Shown piece by piece: positions 9,613-21,700 of a DNA stretch of 64,000 nt. Every line of letters starts with the position of its first letter. Position 1 is the first letter of the stretch. Location: positions 10,315,001 through 10,379,000 of the forward strand of contig OX335645.2 in assembly GCA_946894095.1 (NCBI GenBank), in the 5' to 3' direction. The position numbers were made by a program, and so were the translations under genes. A model generated the notes under the pieces. It saw only the letters and a list, made by a program, of their open reading frames with translations, made no database searches and was not told the origin of the DNA. This stretch comes from Incurvaria masculella (Eukaryota; Arthropoda; Insecta; Lepidoptera; Incurvariidae).

Positions 9613-10897
9613 TACAGGGTCCATCACTCGAAGTGTTACCAATTGAAAATTATGTTATTTGGTTAATTAAAGTACGGTTTATTAAAAATTGTATCAAAAT
9701 GCAAAAAAAAATTGAATTTTAGACAATCATTGTTATAGTTCGTATAGCCTCCTTTGGCACGGATGATAGCACCAAGTCGTCCCGTAAAGGCTTTGCAGGC
9801 TGCACTAAGTTTGCGTTATTTCCGACGGAGCGGTGCATTCAGCGTATCCACACTTTCATATCTTTTGATTGATACGGCTACCTTCAAAATGGATCATACC
9901 GTGAATTCCATTGGAATAAAATCTGGAGAGTAGGCCACTGTTCTGAAAAAATTAACCGAGGAACGTGGTACTGTAATTAAAAATGTGTCAGGCGAGCTTT
10001 GTGGGACGGTGCTGAGTCTTGTTGGAACGTCCAGCTGTTCATACCGAATTGCTTACATGCCTATGGTATGAGCGCATCATTTAACACCTTTTGCTGGTAC
10101 ACTTGTTGGACATTGACGCCCTTCTCGATAAACACGAGTGGAGAGCAAAAGCATTTGCGGTCACTGCAGCCCAGACCATAACAGAAGCAGGCGCTTATTT
10201 CTGTTATATTCTGGCACGCAACTCTATCGTATAAATTCTCGTTGGGCTTGCCCTGCAGCCAAACACGATCATTTAGTTTGTTTACATACCGTTGGGCATT
10301 AAAATAAAATTAATCGGAAAAAACAATGTTTTCCAGATTGCCACATTCGTGCAAGACTTTCAGTGCTCGAGCTCTTTGTAGTCGGACTGCCTTTTACACT
10401 GAAGTAAGATGATGTACTTTTTGTATCTTGTAGGGTTTCAGTTTCGGTTTTTTTAAGTATGCGCCTAATACTTGAGTCGGATACTTTCAGACTTTATGTC
10501 AATTTTGCAGCGATATCGGCTGGCGAGGATTTCTTTGAATTCGAGCCTTCACCTTTCGAACCATGTCACGTGATGTTGCTGTTTTCGGATGACCGCCTCA
10601 ATTCCGTTTAGTATTGGTCCCGGATTGCTTATAACTTTCGTTTCACTAACATTTTGTTCCGACGTTAAATATCGGAGCTCCCGAACGATGGTTGTGATTT
10701 TCCGGCCCATGGAAAAAAGATCACATTGTTCGTTTAATATCCATTGCGAAAATTCATTATCAAATTAAAATCTGTTCCCGGGCTTTTCGCCCACTTAAAA
10801 ACAATAAAACAAACTGACGAATTCGGGGCGCTGTCATTATTGTTTTGAAAATAGAAGCAGTGTGAAGTTAGTAACAGTTCGAGTGCCGGACCCTGTA
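9613..10897 (-). mobile_element. Decayed mariner-like element with transposase relic
   Basis: Ends are inverted repeats, CAGGGTCCATCACTCGAAG on the left and the complement of CAGGGTCCGGCACTCGAAC on the right, with TA on both sides. This and the 1.28-kb length are typical of mariner. The minus strand carries transposase traces in order: an N-terminal helix-turn-helix part with KARIQRNPRQ (about 10520-10560), VFSD around the first catalytic Asp (about 10315), and SVMVWAAVTA (about 10155-10190). Many frameshifts and stops interrupt it, so no protein can be made. It resembles the DD37D type, which is an inference from traces. Confidence 0.7.
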
Positions 10898-10900
10898 TAC

Positions 10901-11775
10901 CACTAGCTTTTGCCTGCGCTAGAAACCGTTGGTTGATTTCGAAAATTTATATTGTTCCATCATAAATGCTTTTAATCTCCCATTCATCCCCATAAGGTTT
11001 TATAAATAACATTTAGCCATTTTACCACTAGCTTTTGCCTGCGCTAGAAACCGTTGGTTGATTTCGAAAATTTATATTGTTCCATCATAAATGCTTTTAA
11101 TCTCCCATTCATCCCCATAAGGTTTTATAAATAACATTTAGCCATTTTACCACTAGCTTTTGCCTGCGCTAGAAACCGTTGGTTGATTTCGAAAATTTAT
11201 ATTGTTCCATCATAAATGCTTTTAATCTCCCATTCATCCCCATAAGGTTTTATAAATAACATTTAGCCATTTTACCACTAGCTTTTGCCTGCGCTAGAAA
11301 CCGTTGGTTGATTTCGAAAATTTATATTGTTCCATCATAAATGCTTTTAATCTCCCATTCATCCCCATAAGGTTTTATAAATAACATTTATCCATTTTAC
11401 CACTAGCTTTTGCCTGCGCTAGAAACCGTTGGTTGATTTCGAAAATTTATACTGTTCCATCATAAATGCTTTTAATCTCCCATTCATCCCCATAAGGTTT
11501 TATAAATAACATTTAGCCATTTTACCACTAGCTTTTGCCTGCGCTAGAAACCGTTGGTTGATTTCGAAAATTTATATTGTTCCATCATAAATGCTTTTAA
11601 TCTCCCATTCATCCCCATAAGGTTTTATAAATAACATTTAGCCATTTTACCACTAGCTTTTGCCTGCGCTAGAAACCGTTGGTTGATTTCGAAAATTTAT
11701 ATTGTTCCATCATAAATGCTTTTAATCTCCCATTCATCCCCATAAGGTTTTATAAATAACATTTAGCCATTTCAG
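10901..11775. repeat. Tandem array of seven 125-bp units
   Basis: Units start at 10901, 11026, 11151, 11276, 11401, 11526 and 11651, each with CACTAGCTTTTGCCTGCGC and ending TAACATTTAGCCATTTTAC. They are almost identical: I saw one base change in unit 4 (near 11391) and one in unit 5 (near 11451), plus a shortened end of the last unit. Such homogeneity means recent expansion or conversion. The array begins right beside the mariner end. Confidence 0.95.
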
Positions 11776-11879
11776 ATTTTAAAAGGAGTTTCCCCTTTTT
11801 TAAATCAATTTCCTTAAAATTCTCAACAACTGCACCCATATCGATTTTAGGCTTATTTAACCAAGATTTGAATTGAATT
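11776..11879. other. Spacer after the tandem array
   Basis: AT-rich flank of the array with nothing recognised. Confidence 0.4.
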
Positions 11880-11995
11880 TAAGCCTGACCGACCCGCTAG
11901 GTTTCGCAGCCACCCTTAAAGTTCGAAAGCCCATGGGCGTCGTCGGGCACCTTAAGGGGTCCATCGAACAGACGTAAAGAAGCACCTGACCGACT
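11880..11995 (-). repeat. Repeat family R, copy 3 (fragment)
   Basis: TTTCGCAGCCACCCTTAAAG and CATGGGCGTCGTCGGGCACC match the inner part of copies 1 and 2. Confidence 0.5.
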
Positions 11996-12145
11996 TCGTT
12001 TACAAATATAGTGATTTATAAATAAAAACTTTTAAATATTAAAATAAGATATAACTTATGTTAGACAGAAATAATGTAGCTTTCAAATTTTGAAAGAATT
12101 TTTAAAATCAGTTCAGTAGTTTTAAAGATTACCCTGTGCAAACTA

Positions 12146-12203
12146 GCTGAGGTACCCGCCTCCGCATGTCGCTTTGGACTGAAGTCGGTTTGAATTATTT
12201 CCT
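12146..12203 (-). repeat. Repeat block T, copy 3
   Basis: ACTAGCTGAGGTACCCGCC...GGACTGAAGTCGG is the reverse complement of block T. A CAGTTCAGTAGTTTT motif just before it is often seen in lepidopteran repeat tails. Confidence 0.5.
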
Positions 12204-14271
12204 GAATAAAAAAAAGGTCTGGTCTAAAACGCTGTTTCACGACAATGCATCTATCTATCAAATTGTAGCAAAATGTTTTAAGTCGATATATTCCGGGAGG
12301 TCACGACATTTTTGGTCACGATAAGGTAAATGGCTGAATATGGGTTCACGTGTTAGAGACCAACCCTCTGATGCTATATATGTCGGTCTGCCTGGGCCAA
12401 GTGGTTGCGTTATCTAGATTGGCCATATAAAATAGATGTTGATGTCACCCCTCTTGTAATTTAGAGAGATGTACTCCACCAATTTTCATGGTAGTACATT
12501 CAAGAGCAGCTTCATTCTATTTTATTATGAATATTTAACCTAATCTGCTTACCCCTTTGGTAATTAAGCATTAAATCTGGTAATTAAATTCTAAGTAGCC
12601 CTAATGTTGGGGAAAAAATCAATCAAGCCTGGTACAATTTAACAGGCTCTCTAGTCTTGCCAAACGCTTAAATATTTAAAATCCTTAACTTGAGGTATTT
12701 TTGGTTGCCCATACAATTTTTCATCTCTTATTTCACCACCTTCAAGATTTATTCGTCTGCAATAATATGTATCCCTTAAGGCTCTCGTGAAGGCAGCGGA
12801 AATCGAAGATTTGAAATTTTTACGAAATGCATTCTATGTCAATTGGCCAAGGCACAATTTTGCACGGTGACTGCCATTAAAATAGCGAAATCGTCTTCCA
12901 GACCTCCCTACCCCTAAAAGTTGTCAGATTTTCTTCCTTATGTCCTTATGTTTTTATCGTTTTGTATATATGTATATCTGTATTTTGAAGTTTTTTTTTT
13001 AAAAACACACTTTCAAATATGTTTAGCCAGTATTTTCCAATCTCATAGGTTTATCAAAAAATTTAAACATAAAGACGTACATTTTGACAACATATTTAAG
13101 AATCCTAAATTTCAAAAACCTAATAAAACGTTAAGAGCGTGTATAAAAATATCGCCTGTAGTATGGGGAATTGATAGGGTAGGGGATAAAATTACTCTCT
13201 AATTGTATCCGTCGAATGGTCATAGTGACCATATAATTGTATAGGAATCAATAATAGTGGGGTCTTCTGCATCTCATGAGTTGGTGCAGGTGCGGGCCTA
13301 TAGGGTTGCCCCTTTTGCCCGGGCTTCTTCTCGTCAGGTATGAAGCACTGCCGGTCATTGGTGGCCGCTATCAAGCGGCGCGTCATAAATCATGCAGCCG
13401 AAACATCGCCACCGTTTCCAAATATGCTCTAAAAATGTGTTTGTTGAGTCAGTTCCCACCAACACAAACCCTATATTACGTATGTGACTTTGTTTCCATG
13501 TGACATGTACTTAGAGTTGGTAGTTTTTGAAAATTGGAGACAGCGGGTCTCATAGCAGGCGCGCTAGATGGCATATCTCCCTGGTAGTTCCTGAGATTAG
13601 CGCATTTATACACAACGCCAGTCACGTTGGTGCGCGCCATAGTTTTAATATTGCAAAAACACCGAACATATTAATTATAATTGCATACTTTAAAGGGCAA
13701 TTATAATGTGCATAAAATGCTTAAGGCAACGAACGTATTTAATTTGGTAAGGATTGTAATAGTATCCCTCAAAATAGCTTTCCAATTACCACAATTTATT
13801 TGACCATTTTTTAAAACATTTTTTTTTTTATAGTAAGCTATCCTTAAAAGATAGACATATTTCATCGCAGACTTATCTGTAGACCGTCATCGTAACGCCC
13901 AGTACATTAAATTTGGGAAATTATTATTGGGATTGAAACTAACAAAAAAGTTCAATAACTTTTTGCTGAATATCCTCTTAATAAAAAGTTAGACTTTCCA
14001 TGCAAAGTAATTCAATAATTTAGTGTAAAAAGAATCTAATGTTCCGTAAGAACGTGGGAACGTTGTATTTACAGTCGAACAAAGAGTTTAGGATACACAT
14101 CCGGTTGAATGAAAAGATGAACAGTCGAAATACTTTGACTTTTGGAAACTATTATAGGGTTGAGTATAGATTCAAACATAGTTGAGGATGTCTACTAGCT
14201 ACTGAGTAAACAAAATCCTAAAAAAATTTAATCAAAGGTTGTATTTAAACACCATTTATTTTTACGTTTAA
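12204..14271. other. Unique-looking AT-rich DNA, no supported gene
   Basis: The longest open frame (12921-13202, 93 codons) is rich in Phe, Lys and Ile and matches no family I know. A GC-richer patch lies at 13270-13390 without clear coding signal. Confidence 0.45.
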
Positions 14272-14412
14272 CCGGAAGTGTATCCTTTAACCTTTGGTTG
14301 ACTGTACAAATGGCTAATATCACACCTACTGTCATGACATTAACTTGATACGCCACGTGGGATCTAGGTTCCATGCCAAGACCTTCCTTATGCATGGTTA
14401 CAACGTGCGTCA
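14272..14412 (-). mobile_element. SINE copy G, 3' fragment
   Basis: GGCTAATATCACACCTACTG and CATGCCAAGACCTTCCTTA match the 3' half of the SINE body on the minus strand. The head is missing. Confidence 0.55.
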
Positions 14413-14599
14413 AATTACACTAAACTAAAACATACATTTCAAAAATGTATATCTCGGTAACTAGACACTTTAGAAAAAAATGTAACCTTTTTTGTCTCGG
14501 AAAAACATGAGGACTACGCTGGCGAAATTAATGTACTGGCCGTTACGACATCCTGTATAGGAGGAGCAATTCCACCACATATTATTTTGTTATATCTCC

Positions 14600-14803
14600 A
14601 AAGGATTAGGCAGCGTTTTCGATTAATGTTCCCCAATCAGCTTGATTTTTTCCGATATCTTTAACAATTATCGTCATATTTCAACCAATTTACACAAAAC
14701 ACTAATGAACTATACACATAAACCTTGATCCCGTGAAAACCGTATGAAAATCCGTTCAGTAGTTTTTAATTTATCGCGTTCAGACAGATAGACAAACAGT
14801 TTT
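14600..14803. repeat. Lepidopteran-type repeat tail
   Basis: AAAATCCGTTCAGTAGTTTTT and CGTTCAGACAGATAGAC are motifs I associate with widespread tails of lepidopteran retroelements. The boundary on the left is uncertain. Confidence 0.4.
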
Positions 14804-15187
14804 TTTTATGCGACCTGACATGGATGGCTCATACCACACAACTACGGTTATGATATTAGCCCAATACACCACATTAGGTGCCATGCCTGGACCTTCCCTT
14901 TATAAGCACGACTACATTGAACTGGATGTAAAACAAGAACAATTTGAATGTCGAATTTGAATGTTCGTTAGGTTTTTTTATTGTATGTACACTCAAAGTA
15001 TATTGTCCTATTGTTGTAACTTCCACCACGGGCCTTATGGTCTACAGGAATGTATTAATCCAAATATTTAAGATACATTGTTTTGTACGTAATGCATGTG
15101 TGTTATATTGGATACATAAATAAATAAATGTAAATACATTTTTCATTGCCGCTTCGACCATCTTTTCATCCAATGCGATGGTACCGT
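14804..15187 (-). mobile_element. SINE copy H, interrupted by a nested insertion
   Basis: The 3' end (T-run, CGACCTGACATGGATGGC) and body extend to about 14945. The body resumes at 15139 with TTCATTGCCGCTTCGACC and stops at 15187. The 193 bp between do not belong to the SINE. The head is missing. Confidence 0.65.
14946..15138 (+). mobile_element. Nested insertion with a (TAAA)n tail
   Basis: A segment inside SINE copy H that ends GGATACATAAATAAATAAATG, like the 3' end of a truncated LINE. The family is unknown. Confidence 0.45.
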
Positions 15188-15388
15188 ACGAATATGATGA
15201 TATGGAATTGCTTGCAAAAACCTAATTGCATTGTCACAATTTAACTCCGGAACCCTAATTGTGACCGCAACAAAATTGTTTGATTATTTATGCGTAACAT
15301 TCTTATATAAGAATATGCGAGGCACTTTCTAACTATTCATGATGTATGCAAAGATTTTTTATACCGTAGTATTTTTCCTTTAGTATTT

Positions 15389-15662
15389 ACCCAAAACGTG
15401 TTAACGGAACCTTATTACTAAGCCTCCGCTATCCGTCCGTCCGTCCGTCCGTTACAGGGCCCGTCTCATGAACCGTAATAGGTAGGCAGCTGAAATAATC
15501 ACAGAGTGTGTATTTATTTTGCCGCTATTAAAACAAATAGGTAAAATTAAATAATAATAAAAATTAAAGCAAATACAAAACACGCGATTTTTTGGTGTTA
15601 AATCTTGTACCATGGTACGGAACCCTTTGTGTGCGAGTCCGACTCGCACTTGACCGTTTTTT
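15389..15662 (+). repeat. (TCCG)n-containing lepidopteran repeat, copy 1
   Basis: The order is CTATTACTAAGCCTCCGCT-like start, TCCG repeats at 15433-15451, CAGAGTGTGTATTTATTTTG, then GGTACGGAACCC and the hairpin GTGCGAGTCCGACTCGCAC followed by a T-run. Copy 2 at 61978 has the same order. I associate this repeat with Lepidoptera but do not assign a family name. Confidence 0.65.
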
Positions 15663-15954
15663 TGGCTAATACGTAAAGTCATCTTGAAATCAGACCAACA
15701 AACCGCATCTAGGTGCCATATCAGGACCTTCCTTATATTGCCCATCTACATTGATATGGATGGAAAACACAGGCAGTCGTTCATTATCGCTTCTTCCATA
15801 TTTTCATCTAATGCGATAGTACCAACCCAGGTGGGCTTACACACCTACCACCTAGTAGGGTAAAGGGACCTAAACTTTTAAATTGATTCCGAACCATGCA
15901 AACATTCGAATTCGTGAAGAAATGGACTTATCGAACACATTTGATATTGTTTGT
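15663..15954 (-). mobile_element. SINE copy I, head missing
   Basis: On the minus strand the body and part of the 3' end are present (AGGTGCCATATCAGGACCTT, CCTACCACCTAGTAGGG). It lies head to head with copy J. Confidence 0.6.
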
Positions 15955-16300
15955 CAGCCTCGGCAGCCCAGTGGCGCGACGCCTTGCGATTCGATAAGCT
16001 TGGTCACCTGTGAGCGGGTAAATTTTGGATGGGTGACCATTTTAAAACGTTAAGGCTGGCCGTGGTTCGGATGACACGTAAAGCTGTAGGTCCCTTACTT
16101 ACTAGGTGGTAAGGTTAACGGTGGTACCATCGCATTGAATGAACGATGGTCGAAGCGGCAATGAAAATTGGCCATGTTTTCCATTCAATTCAATGTAGAC
16201 GAGCAATATAAGGTAGGTCCTGGCATGGCACATAGTTCCCATGTGGTGTGTTAGGCTAATATCTGACGGTCAATTTAGTATTAACCATCCATGTCCATTT
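15955..16300 (+). mobile_element. SINE copy J, 5S rRNA-derived head
   Basis: Starts GTCAGCCTCGGCAGCCCAG, the same 5' start as copy B, then GGATGGGTGACCATTTT from the 5S-like head, the common body and the 3' end ACCATCCATGTCC. The 5S part is more diverged than in copy B. Confidence 0.7.
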
Positions 16301-18404
16301 ACATACAAAAAACATGAAAAAACATCAAAAAGAGAGTCAGGCATCACCGGTCGAACTCATGAACCTGGCATCAAAAGTAAATCCCTACGCCCGTGAGCTG
16401 CGAGTCACTCACTCTATTATCAAGACGTCTTGGAATTTGTTTTTTTATTCGGAATCTTAAATTAAAGAGAAAATCTCGTTTGGAAATGCGTCGCAAAAGG
16501 CATTACTAAAAACAAATGTCATAAAAGAGTATGTACCTTCCTACTACAATTATGGCAGTTTGTCAATGGAGCACTCGAATCTACCTCCCATTCACTTTGT
16601 CGGCCGCCTTGTTTGGTATTCAACTTGATTTACGATCATAAAACGACATAATTAGTGTCAAATTACTGTAAACAGGGGTTCACTTTTAGAGGGGATTCAT
16701 TCCTGCCTGGGACACCGGCGGCGGCGCGCGGCGGAGGCGGAGGTGGACCTACCTCCGCCGCTCTGAAGCCGGCTGTCATACGTAGAGAGTTATGATCTCG
16801 CAAACACCTAACTTGACTTTTTAAGATATATTAGTATGATCAGGAGAGAGTTGCATGGAGAAAATAGATGACAACTATATTTTGGTTAATTGTTACCAAC
16901 TTCCATCAGACCCGTTTTAGTAGAATTTATATTTAAGTTTTATCAGAAAAACCATTCAGTTGGGATAGCGTAAATGTGTGTGATCTAGTAAAAGCGTGTA
17001 TGATGGATTCAGCTTGGGTTAGGTTTAATTTAGACATTAACACATTTTAAATCATATAGTACTGGTATTTGGCACTATTTACCTGATATTTTTGAATGTA
17101 TTATGTTAACCAGAAACGTTTTAGTAACTGTTGTCTAACTGGTGGTGTCCATTTTTTACCTTTAGTACATGACTATGATTTCATTTCACTATATTTTTTC
17201 TCACTGTAGAAGGTCAGAATCGTATAAAATCTAAATTTAAGAAAATATGTTATATTAAAGCCATAAAGCCTGAGTGCTCACTTATTGCAACTGAGGTCCG
17301 CACTCCGCTCTGGTTAATGTTGTTTATGACATTCACCCGAGCGAAGCCCAGTAAAATGTGCCAACAACCTTGACGGGCGTACGCTCAACAACTCACCACA
17401 GTTTAATTGCAATCGGATGAATAATTCGGAATGACGTTTAGGACAAACGATAATTTCTGTTTCGCCATAAAAAAATACCACCACCGTTCAGTGTCTTAGG
17501 GCAGGAATTTAAAAAAAAACATGGCATGAGAGTATTTGCGAATGATTGCGAATAAAAAAATTGTTTTAATAACTTGCTCCTGAAGTTAGATGTTTCATGG
17601 ATTGTTGCTTATTATTTATTCATCATCCATATACAGTACACTGCACTCGGATTTGTCATAATTTATCATTATATTATACGACGATACTACCTATACTTCT
17701 CTATTATCTTTTAAGAAACGACGATGTTTCATAGCGTGTGGCGCCTTCCCGCCCGCCCCGCGGTCGCCGCCGCTGCCGCGTTCCGTGCAGCGTTAAGCTC
17801 CCCATTGGAATGTGTTTAATTGATCAACAATTATTTACAGCACTCATTAGCTTATGATTTTTTAAAAAGAAGGCGGGAAATTAATTAGCTCGATGCATAC
17901 TGCTTGGTGCAAGGAGTTTAGTGAGGCGCTGTACTTTTTAGGTGTCGCAAGGATCTCTTGATGAGTCTTGATGCTGCAAAAATATGTGTTTCTGTTTGAT
18001 ATCACATCTATTTATCGCGGGGTGGGGCATACATATTATAGTTAATTAAATACAATTGTTTTTTACACTTTCGATCATTGAAAATATCAGCAGTTCAAGA
18101 GAAGAGAGGTCAAGTATTTTTGTCTAAATATTTAAAAAAACTGGATTTTTGGCATTGTATTCAAGTTGGCATGGCCAATTATATATTTATTCTTAAATAC
18201 TGTGTTAAATATTTCCGATTTCTGCTGTGTTCAGTCTTGTGCTCTCTTTATGTATATTCGACAGGACATATTTCAAAGAAAACATCTGTTCACGCCAATA
18301 TGGCACGGGTGACCTAGGTGGGTAGTTTGCACTTCACAAGCATTCAATCACATCCGAAGTTTTTCCTATGCCACTCACGCTCTGCTACTAGCTGTCACGC
18401 ATGG
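16301..18404. other. Unique AT-rich DNA with two GC islands
   Basis: No supported gene. GC islands lie at 16707-16780 and 17742-17796. The first contains a 9-bp perfect hairpin, GGCGGAGGT/ACCTCCGCC, at 16736-16759. They could be regulatory or untranslated exon sequence, which cannot be decided here. Confidence 0.4.
17616..17666 (+). repeat. 51-bp direct duplicate, first copy
   Basis: TTTATTCATCATCCAT, a variable 7 bases, then ACACTGCACTCGGATTTGTC. The partner is at 20115-20166 with the same spacing. Confidence 0.7.
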
Positions 18405-18670
18405 TGCACGCATGCGCCGCATCCCCGGAATCTTTCATCGTGGAGCTCTCGTAGGGCTCCACGCTCGCAACCCGCCGCGCGCCTGAACACGCTGTGTCGT
18501 CTCGCCTCGTCTGGGCGAAGTGCTGTGCCGCCGAACACTGTCCCGGGACCCGACGCCTAGGAGCTGGTGCTGCTTGAGGTAGGTGGCTGTTCCTACTCCT
18601 CTGGTAGCCAGCTGTGACGTCCCGAGGCTACCGGGCATTGCATCTCCTTTGCTCGTGCGACCTGCCTGAG
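18405..18670. other. GC-rich block
   Basis: About 265 bp clearly richer in GC than its surroundings. Open frames occur on both strands (18318-18560 plus, 18435-18698 minus), but neither shows a recognisable domain. It could be an exon, a 5' UTR or a regulatory region. Confidence 0.35.
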
Positions 18671-18691
18671 CGCGTACAACATCCCTACACA

Positions 18692-18725
18692 TTGACACAT
18701 TTCAACATACGTTGAAATGTGTCAA
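18692..18725. repeat. Perfect 15-bp hairpin
   Basis: TTGACACATTTCAAC, loop ATAC, then GTTGAAATGTGTCAA. It lies at the edge of the GC-rich block. Confidence 0.75.
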
Positions 18726-21700
18726 AAGGAAAATGGTGTTACAGAAAAAAAAATGCAAGTCACACCAAAGGGGGACCTCGATGGTGCTTGTTATGAACAC
18801 GGCACGACAACCCACATCGGTAATTCAATTAGTTAGTTGACTTCCAGTACTTACCTACCTACCGCGTAATGATAGCACAATCGATATAGAGCGGATTGTA
18901 TACGAGGAGTCGCTTCGGCCGTACGTACTTGTGACCCGTGTCGATGACCGATGAGCATAGAAATGTGAAACTGAACAGTGGTAAAGCAAACTATGTTACT
19001 TAGGAATATGTGATGAATTCGTGCCTTCAGTTACCATCGTTTGCGGACGGGAAGATATTTTGTTCTGAAAATTATGAAGCCAATCTTTTAAATGATACCA
19101 CTGATAAACTATAATACAACATGGCAATATCGTTGACCGAGCGGTTTCGATGTCCGGTTCTGTCTCCTCTGTAGGTCGCATACCTCAACTGATTCGCGTG
19201 AAATTTCGTGAGCAGGTTTGATAAATATATATATAATTGTGCAGCCGAGCCAGTTTTCGAAAATGGCGGAACTATTTTGAAAATGTGTTTATGTTGTGAC
19301 ATTTACAACAAATTTGTTTTGTGACAAGCGAAGTTGCCTATCTGTACCCCTTAATATATGGCAAAGACAGGCTCGTTTAATTGTTTTCGAATGCGAAGGC
19401 TTTGCTGTGAAATAATAATAATAAAGAAATAATGCATTACATATTGTTTGTGACAAATACGAGCTAAAACTAAAAAAGGAGTTCCGGTGCAGTAGTCATA
19501 AGTAATACTTGATCAGACTACAAGTTAAACTATGGGATGAAATATCTAAAATTACATTTATATTTTTTTATAGACAGCTTTGCAGCGAATATTTTAGTAT
19601 GTTCGAATATTATTTGTTAATTTAATATGACATCCATGACAATCGTTTCCGGTATGAAAAACAAGAAAAATATTGTTTGCTAGTTGGATACACGAGTGAA
19701 TTGGGTATGACTTACGAACGCTCGTTCTGCTCCTATCACTTCGGGTATCACAAGTAGATGCGTCTTTTTTGGTAATAGCTGAATTTCCATCTCCATTATT
19801 ATACTGGTTGATTGATGGTCCTGGGACGGGTCGCGCGCGTCCCCCGCTGGCCCACCCCCTGCCTCCCTCCCGCCCCTCCGCCCCTCCACCCCTCCGGCCC
19901 CGACACCAACATTGCCACCGCCGCCGCCGTCGCTCGCTTGTCGCTTGCTATTGGGAATTAATAAAGTAAATTGAAATTCCGATTCATTTACGCAAATCAA
20001 TTTCACAAAAGGATTGATCGCGGTAAAGTTGGATATTTTTAACAGTCTCGTACGGGCATGGGAGAACATTTCAACTGTGCCAATTCTTATCATATATCGA
20101 GATATTGTTTACTGTTTATTCATCATCCATAGGGTGAACACTGCACTCGGATTTGTCATATTTTATGAACCAGTTCAGTACGGACTGACAAAAACTGACT
20201 GACTTACCTAGTCAGAGAAAAAAATACATAAGTTAATCGTTCATGTACATACCATGCAACAGTTCATCCGTTTCAGTCAGTTTAATTTGCAAAAACTATC
20301 CCCGCCACCTAACGTTTTGCCAATTTGAGTAAGCCAGTCCATAAAAACAGCACCCGTTCACGAGCATCACGCCGCCGGGTCCAGCCATCGCCTCTCCCAA
20401 CCATATTTAGTGAAAGAGGTGACCCGAAACAAGCGCCACCTCAAGCAAGGAACTTGAAGCGATGCACTACTCCATTGGCAAAATGTGTGATACATATATG
20501 TTCGTCAGAAAGGTTCGGGTAGTTCCGGGGCAGCGGGCCCCCATGACACGTCTGAGCTGGGTCGCGCCACCGCGCCGCATGCTAATGTCACGTAGGCAGG
20601 TACGTAATATCCGACCGATATTGAATTATACCGAGCGACAGTCTGTATCTCCACATTAACATGCTCCACACTACTTTTATTACCCTCATGTTTGTAAATG
20701 GCCCTCATTTCGTCCGGAGCAAATTATTTATAATTTACTTACATACGGTGGATAGATCGTTTCAAAACCGTCTATTGACCTAAAAACATTTGTGAAACTC
20801 AGTCATGCGCAACAAATAATGTAGATTAGCTGACTGCTTCGAGTACGCTTTACAATGTACAATCGTTGGCTTTACGGCGACGGCAGGCGGTGGAGGAGGG
20901 GCGGCAGACCGAGGCTGAGGAGGGTGGATGAGTAGCAGAGGCGGGGGCGAGGGGGAGAACCGGAGCTCGGAGGCAGCAGCAGCAACCTGATGGACTGGGT
21001 TGTCATATCAAGATATCGGTATTTGTAGAGGCACCAACACATTACACAAACATGGAAAGCGAGTCCTCTTCATTTAGAATGTTATTGTGCATGTACCTGA
21101 TACTCTATCTTAATAAAACTGAACGAAATATAACAAACAAAGAAACCAGAATCTATTGGCGACTACAATAAATATTACCCATAAAATTCCACTATTGTTC
21201 GGCAGCCAATTGTATAGGTTCAACTAAATTGATTTTAACTGCAATCAATTGACTTAAAATTTACAACCATTTAATTCTTATAAAGTATTTTAATCCAAGC
21301 TACGGGCTGTTCAAAAAATATTCGTCAATATTTTCTTATTTTAAATGAAACATATATTAAGTACCTAGTTAGAGCCGAAGGGGGGTAGGCTGAGAATGTT
21401 CATCTTCACCATAATTTCTTGCTGGTATTTATAACAATAATAATTACATTATTGTCGTTGAACAATATATGTTTAAATTCGTGCATAGAATCGACCTCTT
21501 TTGGCTTTAAATACTATATCGGCAACATAGAAGTAATCCTGCTACATCTTAACTTTTATTTGCATGTGCAATTAATGTATAGCGTTTACAAACTCAAAAA
21601 ATAAAGAGCAATACTCAGGAACCGTTAACGCTGTTGACACAAAATCTGGGCCAAAACTAAGGAATCCACCTACAAGAAAATCCATTTAGTTGTGAGATTT

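Noticed and set aside
9363..9722. 119-codon open frame
   Set aside because: It crosses the boundary of the mariner element and has no recognisable domain.
10901..11775. CRISPR array
   Set aside because: The units are contiguous 125-bp tandem repeats without unique spacers, in a eukaryotic context.
12921..13202. 93-codon hydrophobic frame that could pass for a membrane protein
   Set aside because: The composition follows from T-rich DNA, and no support comes from context.
15433..15451. Simple (TCCG)n microsatellite as an independent feature
   Set aside because: It is part of a longer repeat found again at 61978-62283 with the same internal order.
18318..18698. Open frames on both strands of the GC-rich block
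   Set aside because: GC-rich DNA has few stop codons, and neither protein resembles a known family.
19680..20093. 137-codon minus-strand open frame
   Set aside because: The centre is Gly-rich low complexity produced by a C-rich tract. No domain is visible.
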